Below the pieces are notes generated by a model, which was not told where the DNA came from, did no database searches, and saw only the letters and a list, made by a program, of their open reading frames with translations. A stretch of DNA of 64,000 nt from Streptomyces sp. 2114.4 (GTDB lineage Bacteria; Actinomycetota; Actinomycetes; Streptomycetales; Streptomycetaceae), in contig NZ_FYEY01000001.1 in NCBI RefSeq assembly GCF_900187385.1, positions 3,968,001 through 4,032,000 on the forward strand, given 5' to 3'. Below, piece by piece: positions 36,350 through 45,085 of this stretch (within the stretch, counting starts at the first letter, position 1; each line of letters starts with the position of its first letter). Made by a program: the position numbers and the translations under genes.

Positions 36350-37090
36350 TCAGCCGGTCAAAGCCGATGGCCTTCCCTGTGCCACGGGTTGGGTGGAATC
36401 GAGGTGTCCCCAGGCGATCAGCCGGTGGCTGTGGCCCCATTCCGGCTCGCAGGTCGTGAGCGTGAGATAGCGGCCGGGGCCGTGGAATCCGGACTTCGGC
36501 GGTACGGGGTCGATCACCCCGATGTCGCCGGGCAGCGTCGTATAGGGCCGGCGGTCGATGCGGTAGGTGTACCAGGTCGCGCCGTCGGTGAGCACCACGG
36601 CGTCACCGGGGCGCAGCCGGGGGAAGTCCTTGAAAGGGTCGCCGTACGTGCGGCGGTGGCCGGCGACGGAGAAGTTGCCGGTCTCCCCGAGGTGCGCGGT
36701 GCGGTCGTAATGTCCCAGGCCGCGCTGGAGGACGTCGGGCGCGGTGCCTTCGAGGACGGGCTTGGCCCAGTCGGCGCCCAGGCGCGGGAGGTACATCACG
36801 GCGAAGGAAGCGCCCGGTGCGTAGCGGCGGGGCCGCGTGCCGGGGGCGGGGGTGCCGCCAGGGGCCGGCTTCGCGTCGGGAGCCGGTGTGCTGCCGGATC
36901 CGGTGACCGGGGCCGTGGACCACTGGTGCCGGAGCTTGCCGATCTCGCCGGCCATGGCGCTGTCGGCCCGTACGCCGGTCCAGAAGAGAACGTAGATCAC
37001 GAACAGCACGATCAGCGCGCCGGCGGTGACGCAGATTTCGCTGAGCGTCCACGCGATCCACCGCACCGCCGTCCGGCCCCGCAGCGTCAT
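36350..37090 (-). CDS. Third class E sortase
   Basis: A 246-aa sortase with an N-terminal membrane segment (about 11-37), a Pro/Gly linker and catalytic H145 (VAGHRRTYG), C214 (TTCEPEWG) and R223 (SHRLIAWG). The residue after CxP is Glu-Trp, unlike the Cys-Thr-Pro of the other two sortases, so its substrate choice may differ. It lies 81 nt upstream of the small membrane protein and 39 nt downstream of the DUF881 gene stop. Confidence 0.87.
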   Translation of the reverse strand: MTLRGRTAVRWIAWTLSEICVTAGALIVLFVIYVLFWTGVRADSAMAGEIGKLRHQWSTAPVTGSGSTPAPDAKPAPGGTPAPGTRPRRYAPGASFAVMYLPRLGADWAKPVLEGTAPDVLQRGLGHYDRTAHLGETGNFSVAGHRRTYGDPFKDFPRLRPGDAVVLTDGATWYTYRIDRRPYTTLPGDIGVIDPVPPKSGFHGPGRYLTLTTCEPEWGHSHRLIAWGHLDSTQPVAQGRPSALTG

Positions 37091-37129
37091 CCGGCCCCCC
37101 GCCCCTCCCGCCGCCCCGCGGCGTGCGGG

Positions 37130-37891
37130 CTACGGCTTCACAGGCTGTGCGTAGTGCAGATCCACTGTGCCGGAGTAGCCGGGAAGAGTCACCGCGTCGT
37201 GCTGGTCGACTTTCCAGCCCAGGCCGTAGGCGTTCACGTACTGGAGGTAGTTCTGGATGGCGGGGGAGGCGGTCAGCGCGTTGGTGAGGGCTTCGCGGTC
37301 GCCGATGGCGGTGACCTTGTACGGCGGGGAGTAAACGCGGCCCTGGAGGATCAGGGTGTTGCCGACGCAGCGCACCGCGCTGGTGGAGATCAGCCGCTGG
37401 TCCATGACCCTGATGCCCTTGGCGCCGCCCTGCCACAGGGCGTTCACCACGGCCTGCAGGTCCTGCTGGTGGATGACCAGGTCGTTGGGCTGCGGCTGGG
37501 GCACCCCGGGGATCTTGGCGGTGGCGTTCGGCGGGGCGTCGGTCAGGGTGACCGTCACGCCCTGGCCCTTGAGCGGCTTGGTGCCGGCGTTCTTCTCCAG
37601 CGCCTTGACCTTGGCCTCCTCGGCCCGGGAGTTGCCGTTGTCGCGCCGGGCGAGGGCGTCGACCTCCTCGCGCAGGGTGGCGTTGCGGTCGTCCTGGGCG
37701 CCGTTCTTGTGGCTGCGCTCCTGGATCAGGTCGGACATCCGCAGCATCGAGTCGTCCGAGCGCAGGTTGGTGCCCCGTGCGGTGTCGAAGCTCAGCCAGA
37801 ACAGCAGCCCGGCGAGTGCGAACACGATGAGGGTGAGGAACCGCACGGGCCGCAGGCGGGGGCGGTGGGGGGAGTCAGCGGAATTGCTCAA
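37130..37891 (-). CDS. DUF881 family membrane protein
   Basis: A 253-aa protein with one N-terminal membrane segment (FLTLIVFALAGLLFWLSF, about 18-36), a coiled-coil stretch (LREEVDALARRDNGN...) and the DUF881 domain (VTVTLTDAP, DLVIHQQDLQAVVNALWQGGAKGIRVMDQRL, AIGDREALTNAL). It is divergent from crgA and part of the division-related gene set common to actinobacteria. The molecular role is not established. Confidence 0.85.
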   Translation of the reverse strand: MSNSADSPHRPRLRPVRFLTLIVFALAGLLFWLSFDTARGTNLRSDDSMLRMSDLIQERSHKNGAQDDRNATLREEVDALARRDNGNSRAEEAKVKALEKNAGTKPLKGQGVTVTLTDAPPNATAKIPGVPQPQPNDLVIHQQDLQAVVNALWQGGAKGIRVMDQRLISTSAVRCVGNTLILQGRVYSPPYKVTAIGDREALTNALTASPAIQNYLQYVNAYGLGWKVDQHDAVTLPGYSGTVDLHYAQPVKP

Positions 37892-38073
37892 CGTACCCTT
37901 ACTCCTTACGGCGCCGCGGAAGCACTACGCTAACGGACGCCCGGGAAAAGGAATCCGCTCCCCACCGCGTCCGTGCCCCGGCGCACCCCTCGTACCCTCC
38001 CCGCGGATGGGGGCACCGCCCGCCGGCGCCAAGCAGAGAGCGGGGGAGCAGCGCATCGACAGGAGAGTTCCTC

Positions 38074-38331
38074 GTGCCGAAGTCACGGATCCGCAAGAAG
38101 AAGGACGACTTCACGCCGCCGCCGGCGAAGACCACCAACCTGAAGATGAACTCAGGGCGCGGTTGGGTGGCGCCACTGATGCTGGCGATGTTCCTCATCG
38201 GGCTGGTGTGGATCGTGATGTTCTACGTGTCCGAGGGCGATCTGCCGATCGGCGCCATGGGCAACTGGAACATCGTGTGCGGCTTCGGCTTCATCGCGGT
38301 GGGCTTCGGCGTATCCACGCAGTGGAAGTAG
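38074..38331 (+). CDS. crgA: Cell division inhibitor/coordinator CrgA
   Basis: An 85-aa two-pass membrane protein that in Streptomyces delays FtsZ ring formation during growth and in mycobacteria recruits division proteins. It has a basic N-terminus (MPKSRIRKKKDDFTPPP), membrane segments at about 31-53 (WVAPLMLAMFLIGLVWIVMF) and 65-82 (WNIVCGFGFIAVGFGVS). GTG start with GGAGAG upstream. Order DUF881-crgA-rhomboid-cyclophilin is conserved near oriC. Confidence 0.95.
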   Translation: MPKSRIRKKKDDFTPPPAKTTNLKMNSGRGWVAPLMLAMFLIGLVWIVMFYVSEGDLPIGAMGNWNIVCGFGFIAVGFGVSTQWK

Positions 38332-38361
38332 CGCAAGCCCTGCCCAAGGCCATCCACACGG

Positions 38362-38402
38362 TTATCCACAGCCGGGGAAAACTTCAGAAGATCTGTGGAT
38401 AA
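38362..38402. promoter_or_regulatory. Pair of inverted DnaA boxes
   Basis: TTATCCACA (38362-38370) and its inverse TGTGGATAA (38394-38402), both perfect, sit face to face in the crgA/rhomboid spacer. CATCCACAC just before (38351-38359) is a weaker match. Confidence 0.5.
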
Positions 38403-38539
38403 CCTTCCGAGGGTTGACGCCGGTGTGATCGGCGGCACCCTCCCCCGGCCTGCGTCTCCCCGCATCCTTACTGGGGAAACGCAGGTCAGGCGGACCGGGA
38501 CAAGGATTTCGCACAGCATGCACAAGATCGGCCACGCAC

Positions 38540-38548
38540 TGTGGACAA
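38540..38548 (-). promoter_or_regulatory. DnaA-box match TTGTCCACA
   Basis: TGTGGACAA, inverse of the Streptomyces DnaA box, 19 nt before the rhomboid stop and in the same spacer as the inverted pair. Confidence 0.45.
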
Positions 38549-38566
38549 CGTGCCGGGACGGGCCCG

Positions 38567-39484
38567 TCAGCCCAGCAGCTGAAGGGTCCGTACCCACACC
38601 ACCGCGATGATCGCGAGCAGGGCGGCCAGGCAGGTCGCGAGGTGCACCAGGGTCCGGCGGTGCCGCGGCGCGTGCACGATCCCGAACGCCACCGCGGCGC
38701 CCACCACCAGGCCGCCGACATGGGCCTGCCAGGAGATGTTCGGCCACAGGAACGTGAAGGCCAGGTTGAGGCCGAGCAGGATCAGCACCGGCTTCATGTC
38801 GTAGTTCAGCCGCCGCAGCAGCACCGCGGTCGCCCCGAGCAGCCCGAAGATCGCGCCGGACGCACCCAGCGAGGGCTGGTTCTGCGCGGCGAGGAGATAC
38901 GACAGGGCGCTGCCGCCCAGGCCGGCGAGCAGATAGAGCGCGGTGAACCGCAGTCGGCCGAGCGCTGCCTCCAGCGGAGGTCCCAGCCACCACAGCGAGA
39001 GCATGTTGAACGCGAAGTGGGCGATCTGCGCGTGCAGGAACATCGCGGTCAGCAGGCGGTACCACTGGCCTTCCGCGACCCCGACCAGCCGGAACTGCCC
39101 CGGGTCGGCGGCGAGCCCCACCAGGTCGAGGCGGCTGAGCAGCCAGCCCGTTTCGCCGCCGTTCAGCAGGACGGCGAGGAAGACCGCGGCGTTCAGGCCC
39201 AGCAGGATCTTGGTGATCAGCCGCGGATCGGCCGCGAGGGTGCTGCCCGCGAGGGTGCGCGGAGCCGTCGCCCCCGGCGGGTGGCCGGTGCCGCTGCCGG
39301 TGCGGACACAGGACGGGCACTGGAAGCCGACCGAGGCGCTGACCATGCACTCCGGGCATATCGGCTGCTCACAGCGGGTGCAGCGGACGCCGGTCGGGCG
39401 GTCGGGGTGGCGGGAGCAGCCGGGCAGGCCGTCGTCGCCCTGCGCGTCCTGCGGCGTGTGCGGGCTGCCTGGCACCTGGGTCAT
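38567..39484 (-). CDS. Rhomboid family intramembrane serine protease with B-box-like zinc finger
   Basis: A 305-aa membrane protease. The N-terminus has a Cys/His-rich zinc finger (C23, H26, C35, C38, C43, C46, C56, C59). Six or so membrane segments follow, with H156-x3-N160, the catalytic S209 in GASGAIFG and H255 in HVGG, completing the rhomboid dyad. Convergent with crgA. Substrates unknown. Confidence 0.92.
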   Translation of the reverse strand: MTQVPGSPHTPQDAQGDDGLPGCSRHPDRPTGVRCTRCEQPICPECMVSASVGFQCPSCVRTGSGTGHPPGATAPRTLAGSTLAADPRLITKILLGLNAAVFLAVLLNGGETGWLLSRLDLVGLAADPGQFRLVGVAEGQWYRLLTAMFLHAQIAHFAFNMLSLWWLGPPLEAALGRLRFTALYLLAGLGGSALSYLLAAQNQPSLGASGAIFGLLGATAVLLRRLNYDMKPVLILLGLNLAFTFLWPNISWQAHVGGLVVGAAVAFGIVHAPRHRRTLVHLATCLAALLAIIAVVWVRTLQLLG

Positions 39485-39626
39485 CCGTCCCTCGTCCTCT
39501 TCTCCGTCCGGGCGCGTTCACGCGTCACCCCGCCCGGCCCCGTTCCGGACGAGCCTCGCGCCCCGCCTGATGTACGACCGGGCGGGGCGCAATGGTTCCC
39601 CGGACCCGGCCGGGGCGCAACGCGGC

Positions 39627-40154
39627 TCAGCGGGTCTCGACGACCACCGACTCGATGACGACGTCCTTGACGGGACGGTCGGTGCTCGGGTTGGTCTGGG
39701 TGCCGGCGATGGCGTCGACGACCTTCTTGCTCGCCTCGTTGCTGACCTCACCGAAGATGGTGTGCTTGCCGGTCAGCCACGCCGTCGCGCCGACGGTGAT
39801 GAAGAACTGCGAGCCGTTGGTGCCCGGACCGGCGTTGGCCATGGCCAGCAGGTACGGCTTGTTGAAGGCCAGGTCGGGGTGGAACTCGTCCCCGAACTCG
39901 TAACCGGGGCCACCGGTGCCGTTGCCCAGCGGGTCGCCGCCCTGGATCATGAAACCGCTGATCACCCGGTGGAAGACGGTGCCGTCGTACAGCCGGTCCG
40001 TGGACTTCTTGCCGGTCGCCGGGTGGGTCCACTCCCGCTCGCCCTTGGCGAGCTCGACGAAGTTCTTGACCGTTTTGGGGGCATGGTTCGGCAGGAGCCG
40101 AATCTCGATGTCGCCCTGGTTGGTCTTCAGGGTGGCGTAGAGCTGCTCAGCCAC
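39627..40154 (-). CDS. Cyclophilin-type peptidyl-prolyl isomerase
   Basis: A 175-aa cytoplasmic cyclophilin catalysing proline cis/trans isomerisation. Core motifs FHRVISGFMIQGGDPLGNGTGGPGYEF and NAGPGTNGSQFFITVGATAWL (given as motifs near 61-90 and 107-130) are complete, including the catalytic Arg of FHRV. No signal peptide. Conserved neighbour of the rhomboid gene. Confidence 0.94.
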   Translation of the reverse strand: MAEQLYATLKTNQGDIEIRLLPNHAPKTVKNFVELAKGEREWTHPATGKKSTDRLYDGTVFHRVISGFMIQGGDPLGNGTGGPGYEFGDEFHPDLAFNKPYLLAMANAGPGTNGSQFFITVGATAWLTGKHTIFGEVSNEASKKVVDAIAGTQTNPSTDRPVKDVVIESVVVETR

Positions 40155-40563
40155 GATCTACCTTCCATAAGTCTTCGCTGACGGTTCCCGATCCTCGCAC
40201 GGACCGGCCCTCCCAGGGCCCGACCGCGGCCGCTCGCCGAGCTCCGCGCCGCGTTTCGCCCCCGCCCCGCCACGGGCCCCGCCATGGCACCGCCACGCCC
40301 CTGCACGCCCCTCGCGCCGCGGCGTGCGCGCCGCGTGGCCGCCGCCGCTGATGCTCTTCGTACGGATTTCCACCGCCCGGAGCGGGAAATCGTGGCATTG
40401 TCGTCCACAAGGCTCCGGAAAGTCTGCAATGACCCGGATGCCCGCTCGCACATGCCGTACGACGCATGAGCGGGCATGATCTTCAAACGGGTGGACAGGC
40501 GATACAGCAGACACGGGGGAACAGCCCCCAAGCCCCGGATACGCCACCGAGGAGGAGGATCCC
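40155..40563. other. Divergent promoter region, no gene recognised
   Basis: 409 nt between the cyclophilin and DUF5324 genes, reading outward. Open frames here have no ribosome-binding site. The middle part (40380-40470) is slightly AT-richer and probably holds both promoters. Confidence 0.5.
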
Positions 40564-41277
40564 GTGACCCGCAAGGACAGCGTGCGCGCCGCGACCGGTA
40601 CGGCCAAGGACAGCGTGCGGCACGCCGCGGAGGTGGTAGCTCCTTATGCCGGTACGGCCAAGGACGCCGCCGTGCACTTCGCTCACGAGGCCCGGACGCG
40701 AGCGGCTCCCAAGGTGGCCGAGGCCGCCCACCAGGCACGTACGCAGTACGACACCCATCTGCACCCGCGTATCGAGCACGCCCGTGGCAGCCTGCCGCCC
40801 AAGGTGGACGCGGCGGCGACCCGGGCGGCCTGCCGGACCCGCAAGGCGGCCCGCCAGGCGGCCGATTACACGGCGCCCCGGCTGGAGAACGCCGTGACCC
40901 ACGCGCGCGCCGCGGCCGAACCGGTACGCGACGAAGCCCTCGCCCGCGGCACCGCCGCGCTCGCCGCCCTCCGCGGCCAGGTGACGGCGGCCGAGATCGC
41001 CAAGCTCCAGAAGAAACACAGCCGGCGGGCCAAGTGCGGCAAGCTCGCCAAGCGCCTCACCGTGCTGGGCATCCTGGCCGGCGGCGCGGTCGCCGCCTGG
41101 AAGTGGTGGGACAAGCAGGCCAACCCGGACTGGCTGGTCGAGCCGCCGGCCCCCACCGAGGTCAGCGACCGCGAACGGCTGAGCTCGGTCGACGGCAGCG
41201 AGGGCGCCTCGCTCGACCCGGAGATCCAGGCCAAGCAGGCCGAGGCCGACGAACACGGCGGCGGCACCACGGCCTGA
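40564..41277 (+). CDS. DUF5324 family protein
   Basis: A 237-aa Ala/Lys/His-rich protein. The first 140 residues form repeated amphipathic helices (TAKDSVRHAAEVVAPYAGTAKDAAVHFAHEAR, motif around 13-44), resembling LEA or apolipoprotein-like helices. One short membrane segment (LTVLGILAGGAVAAWKWW, about 165-182) and an acidic tail follow. This is the DUF5324 family. GTG start with GAGGAGGAT. The last conserved core gene before the biosynthetic cluster. Confidence 0.8.
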   Translation: MTRKDSVRAATGTAKDSVRHAAEVVAPYAGTAKDAAVHFAHEARTRAAPKVAEAAHQARTQYDTHLHPRIEHARGSLPPKVDAAATRAACRTRKAARQAADYTAPRLENAVTHARAAAEPVRDEALARGTAALAALRGQVTAAEIAKLQKKHSRRAKCGKLAKRLTVLGILAGGAVAAWKWWDKQANPDWLVEPPAPTEVSDRERLSSVDGSEGASLDPEIQAKQAEADEHGGGTTA

Positions 41278-41321
41278 CGCACCGGCCGACCACCGGCCAC
41301 GGGCACCTCACCGGGCACCTC

Positions 41322-41367
41322 AACGGGCCGTGTCCCGCCCCGTACAGGCGGCGGGACACGGCCCGTT
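41322..41367. terminator. Perfect 18-bp bidirectional terminator
   Basis: AACGGGCCGTGTCCCGCC (41322-41339) pairs with GGCGGGACACGGCCCGTT (41350-41367), 10-nt loop. It lies between convergent DUF5324 and MFS genes and separates core DNA from the cluster. Confidence 0.92.
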
Positions 41368-41409
41368 GGCGTACGCCGTGCACCGGGTGTCCGGCTCCGG
41401 CCGGGGCCG

Positions 41410-42693
41410 TCAGGCCAGGTCGCGCATCCGCCGGATGGGGCTGCTCCACAAGGCCAGCGGCGCCAGGAAGGCCAGCGCGCACATCACCCAGACGGCGCCC
41501 CGGTTGCCCAGTGCGGTGGCCGCGCCGCCGGCCACCAGCGCGCCGACGGGGATGGCTCCCCAGGAGATGAAGCGCACGGTGGCCATGACACGGGGCAGCA
41601 GTTCGAGGGGGGTCACCGTCTGCCGGTGGGTACGGGTGAGGATGCTCATGACCACCGCCGCGGCCCCGAAGCCCATGCTGCCCAGGGCGAAGAGGAGCAG
41701 GCCCCAGCCCGCCTGCGCCAGCGGCATCAGGAGGGCGCACGCCGCGCCGGCGAACGTGCCGAACACCAGGGTGCGGGCGCTGCCCAGCCGGTTCACGAGG
41801 CGGGTGGTGAGCGTCGCCCCGACCAGGCTGCCCAGGCCCTCGGCGGCGATCAGGAGTCCGACGAGGCTCGCGGGGGCGTGCAGCGTCCGCACGAGGAAGA
41901 CGGGCGTCAGCGCCATGAGGCCGCCGAGGATGAAATTGGTCAGGGTCGCGGCCGCCGCACAGGGACGGATCACCGTGTGGTGGGCCACGAAACGCCAGCC
42001 CTCCTTGATCAGCGCCACGGTCGACTCACGCTCCGCCGGCGCCTTGGGAGGGGCGGCCCTGGGCAGGCTCCACAGGAGCAGGGCCGAGACCAGGTAGCTG
42101 ACGGCGTCGACGACGAGGCTCAGGGCCGCACCGCAGAACTGCACGAGCACGCCGCCGAGCGAGGGACCGCCGAGCTGGGTCGCCGAAGTGGAGGCGGAGG
42201 AGAGGCTGTTGCGCGCGGTCAGCTCGTCCTTGCTGACGATCGTGGGGAGGAACGTCGAGTTGCCGACGTCGAAGACCACCGTCGCCAGGCCGATGACCAG
42301 CGCGACGACGACGAGCTGCGCCAGGTGCAGGACGCCCAGCGCGTAGGCCACCGGCACCGAGGCGATGGCGGCCGCCCGGAGGAGGTCCATCACCACCTGG
42401 GTGCCGCGCAGCGGGAGGCGCTGCACGATGACGCCGGCCGGCAGGCCGATCGCGATCCAGGCGGCGTACTGGGCGGCCGGCAGCAGGCTCACCTCGAACG
42501 CCGAGGCCTGCAGCGCCCCCACGGCCAGCAGCGGCAGGGCGACGGTGGTGACCGCGTCACCCGCCTGGCTGACCGTGGACGCGGTCCAGTAGCGCCAGAA
42601 GACGGACAGGCCCCTGCGGCGGGCGGCGGGCGCGCCGGTGGACGCGGACGGGGCTGCCGCGTCCGTCCCGGCGTCCTCGTGCTGCGCCGTCAT
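41410..42693 (-). CDS. MFS transporter
   Basis: A 427-aa major facilitator protein with about twelve membrane segments, resembling the enterobactin-exporter-like (MFS_3) group: SVFWRYWTASTVSQAGDAVTTVALPLLAV at the start, then IGLPAGVIVQRLPLRGTQVVMD. Start ATG 42693 (MTAQHED) lies after the RBS-poor spacer; the frame is open to 42897. It is the last gene of the minus-strand series, about 190 nt after sbnB, so it may be the product exporter or self-resistance pump (inference). Confidence 0.85.
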   Translation of the reverse strand: MTAQHEDAGTDAAAPSASTGAPAARRRGLSVFWRYWTASTVSQAGDAVTTVALPLLAVGALQASAFEVSLLPAAQYAAWIAIGLPAGVIVQRLPLRGTQVVMDLLRAAAIASVPVAYALGVLHLAQLVVVALVIGLATVVFDVGNSTFLPTIVSKDELTARNSLSSASTSATQLGGPSLGGVLVQFCGAALSLVVDAVSYLVSALLLWSLPRAAPPKAPAERESTVALIKEGWRFVAHHTVIRPCAAAATLTNFILGGLMALTPVFLVRTLHAPASLVGLLIAAEGLGSLVGATLTTRLVNRLGSARTLVFGTFAGAACALLMPLAQAGWGLLLFALGSMGFGAAAVVMSILTRTHRQTVTPLELLPRVMATVRFISWGAIPVGALVAGGAATALGNRGAVWVMCALAFLAPLALWSSPIRRMRDLA

Positions 42694-42884
42694 CGGATAC
42701 CCGCTGTGGTGGCGGGGGGCGTGCGGCGCGGTTCGCCGGCCTCGTTCGCTCTCATTCCTTCTGCCTCCTGAGGGGGAACGTCCGTGATCTGCTGAACGGG
42801 ACGGACTGCTGACGGACCACCGGACCGCCGGCAGTTGCTGACGGACTGCCGTCTGCCGACGGGCCGCCGACGGGCTGCCGGCGG

Positions 42885-43904
42885 CTAGCGGGACCACCGT
42901 TCGGTCTCACCGAAGAAGTCGGGGATCTCCACTGCTGAAGAGGCTTCCTTCGCGGACGTGTACACATGCATGCCGACCGCGAGATCGAGCACCCCGAGGC
43001 CGAAGGGCGAGAAGATCCTGGGCTTGTCGTGGCCGAGGTGCACCTCACCGGTCAGCACACCGGCGAGCGTGCCGTCGATGAAGTCGTGATGCCCGAACTT
43101 CTGCTGTGCCAGGTGGGGAGAGGTGTTCGCGGTGAGGCAGTGGTCGATGTCGTCCAGGATGTTGTGGGAGCCCGCGATGATGTCCGGACCGATGTCGCGC
43201 AGCGAGATGTTGAGCACGTTCTGACCCGGCGCGAAGGCCGACTCCTCGAGGACGTAGGGCTCCCCGGCGGTGGTCGCGAAGACCACGAGGTCCGCGCCGT
43301 CGACCGCCGCGGCCAGCTCCTCCTCCACGGACGCCGTCCCGCCGAGTTCCCCGATGAAGCCGGCGAGCTTGGCGGCGTACTCCACAACCGCGTCGTGGAG
43401 GGCGAACCAGCCGGTCTTCCAGCCGGCGGCGTGGAAGAACTCGACGATGTTGCGGGCGATGATGCCGGCGCCCACCACGGCGATCTTCCCGGCCTCGGCG
43501 GTGCCCTGCAGCGCCTCGGCGCCGATGACGGCCGAGGCCGCCGTCCGCGCGGCGCTGATCTGCGACGCCTCGAGGCAGGCGAAGGGGTAACCGGTCTCGT
43601 AGTCGTTCAACAGCAGCGCGGCGGACGCCCGGGGCACATTGCGGGAGACGTTCTCCGGGAAGCTGGAGATCCACTTGATGCCTGCCACTTGCTGCTCGCC
43701 GCCCACGTAAGCGGGCAGGGCGATGATCCGGGAGCTCGGCTTCTCCGGGAACCGCAGGAAGTAACTGTTCGGGTTGACCGTCCGGCCTTCATGGTGCGTC
43801 AGGTAGGTCTCCCGCACCTGACGGATGATGTCCGTCCGGGAGCGGGCAATGATGCGGCGGGCCTCCGCACCGGGCACCACGTGGAACGAGAACACTCGGC
43901 TCAT
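42885..43904 (-). CDS. sbnB: SbnB-like dehydrogenase for L-2,3-diaminopropionate synthesis
   Basis: Ornithine-cyclodeaminase-fold NAD-dependent enzyme (339 aa). SbnB oxidises N-(1-amino-1-carboxyethyl)-glutamate to release L-2,3-diaminopropionate (Dap) and 2-oxoglutarate. Seen: NPNSYFLRFPEKPSSRIIALPAY, SASQISAARTAASAVIGAEAL-like block, nucleotide-binding VVGAGIIARNIVEFF, and LNISLRDIGPDIIAGSHNILDD. It overlaps sbnA by 4 nt (ATGA), matching the tight sbnA-sbnB pairing of staphyloferrin B and viomycin-type pathways. The symbol marks homology, not product. Confidence 0.92.
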   Translation of the reverse strand: MSRVFSFHVVPGAEARRIIARSRTDIIRQVRETYLTHHEGRTVNPNSYFLRFPEKPSSRIIALPAYVGGEQQVAGIKWISSFPENVSRNVPRASAALLLNDYETGYPFACLEASQISAARTAASAVIGAEALQGTAEAGKIAVVGAGIIARNIVEFFHAAGWKTGWFALHDAVVEYAAKLAGFIGELGGTASVEEELAAAVDGADLVVFATTAGEPYVLEESAFAPGQNVLNISLRDIGPDIIAGSHNILDDIDHCLTANTSPHLAQQKFGHHDFIDGTLAGVLTGEVHLGHDKPRIFSPFGLGVLDLAVGMHVYTSAKEASSAVEIPDFFGETERWSR

Positions 43905-44881
43905 CTCCCTGCCTGGCCGACGAGTTCGCCGGCCGATAGTGCTTCGGGCCCGAAGGTACGGGCCACCCAGTCATCGTTGTAAACGGTCTGTGCATAGCGG
44001 TCCCCGAGGTCCGGCGAGAGCGCCACCACCCGGGAGTTCTCGGGGATGTCCGGGGCCATGCGCGCCACCGCGGCCAGCACGGAACCGGTGGAGCCGCCGA
44101 CGAAGATCCCCCGCCGGGCGAAGGCACGGCAGGTGCGTACGGCCTCGGCCTCGGGCACCAGAATGATCTTGTCGGGCGCCTGAGGGTGGCAGATCTCCGG
44201 CCTTCTGCTGGTGCCCAGCCCGGGAATGTGGCGGGGCCCCGCCGGATGGCCGAAGGTCACGGAGCCCTCGGAGTCGACGGCGATGATCTGCGTGGCCGGA
44301 GAGTGCTTGCGGAAGTGCGCCAGGCATCCCATCAGGGTCCCCGAGGTACCGGCGCCGACGAAGAGATGGTCCACGCGGGCGATTTCGCTGAGGATCGCGG
44401 TGGCGGTGTGTGTCTCGTGGGCGCGGGGGTTGGCGGGATTGGCGTACTGGTTCAGCCAGACCAGGTCCGGCTCCGCGGCCAGCCGTTCACGGATGTAGGC
44501 GATCCTCGTCCCGAGGAATCCGCCGTTGGCATCGCGGTGGCTCACCTGGACCACCTCCGCGCCCAGGGCGCGCATCAGAGCGGTGCTGTGGGGCGAGGTG
44601 TTCGGGTCGGTGACGCAGGTGAAGGAGTACCCCTTGGCGGTGGCCACCAGCGCCAGCGCGATCCCGAGGCTCCCGGACGAGGACTCGATGAGCCGGCCGC
44701 CCGGCAGCACCTCTCCCGCGCCCTCGGCGTCCTCGACCATGCTGACGGCCGCCTTCAGTTTGATGGACCCGGCAGGGTTCAACCCTTCCAGTTTCAGGAA
44801 GACTTCGCTGCCCGGCACCAGATCACCGAGGCGTAGAAAGATGTCATCGGTGATGACTTCATAAGCGTGATCGAGTATCAC
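43901..44881 (-). CDS. sbnA: SbnA-like PLP-dependent N-(1-amino-1-carboxyethyl)-glutamate synthase
   Basis: Cysteine-synthase-fold enzyme (326 aa) that replaces the phosphate of O-phospho-L-serine with glutamate. PLP lysine K41 in PAGSIKLKAAV, substrate loop ESSSGSLGIALA, and phosphate-binding VGAGTSGTLMG are present. With sbnB it gives L-Dap. A 204-nt gap upstream, containing the palindrome GTGGTACCAC (45041-45050), suggests a second promoter for sbnAB and perhaps the transporter. Confidence 0.92.
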   Translation of the reverse strand: MILDHAYEVITDDIFLRLGDLVPGSEVFLKLEGLNPAGSIKLKAAVSMVEDAEGAGEVLPGGRLIESSSGSLGIALALVATAKGYSFTCVTDPNTSPHSTALMRALGAEVVQVSHRDANGGFLGTRIAYIRERLAAEPDLVWLNQYANPANPRAHETHTATAILSEIARVDHLFVGAGTSGTLMGCLAHFRKHSPATQIIAVDSEGSVTFGHPAGPRHIPGLGTSRRPEICHPQAPDKIILVPEAEAVRTCRAFARRGIFVGGSTGSVLAAVARMAPDIPENSRVVALSPDLGDRYAQTVYNDDWVARTFGPEALSAGELVGQAGR

Positions 44882-45040
44882 GGATTACTCCTGCTCCACG
44901 AAGTGGGCTGCTCGCACACCGCGGGCCGGACGCGATCAGGGGCAGTCGGTTCACCGGTGTCCCGGCGGCGGATACCCGGCCCGGGTGGGGCGGGGCGGGC
45001 GGCGCTGACACGGCAATTCCCGTGGTGCGACATGGATTTG

Positions 45041-45050
45041 GTGGTACCAC
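45041..45050. promoter_or_regulatory. Palindrome upstream of sbnA
   Basis: GTGGTACCAC, a perfect 10-bp palindrome in the only sizeable gap of the downstream half of the operon. Possible operator; evidence is only symmetry and place. Confidence 0.3.
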
Positions 45051-45085
45051 ACACTTCCGGACCTCGTGGGGGGATCCTGACCCGG

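Noticed and set aside
38332..38566. Chromosomal origin oriC
   Set aside because: Only three DnaA boxes, no dnaA or dnaN beside it. Streptomyces oriC has many more boxes.
42885..44881. Alanosine-type diazeniumdiolate pathway
   Set aside because: Dap genes fit, but nitrite-forming CreD/CreE-type genes and a carrier protein are not seen.
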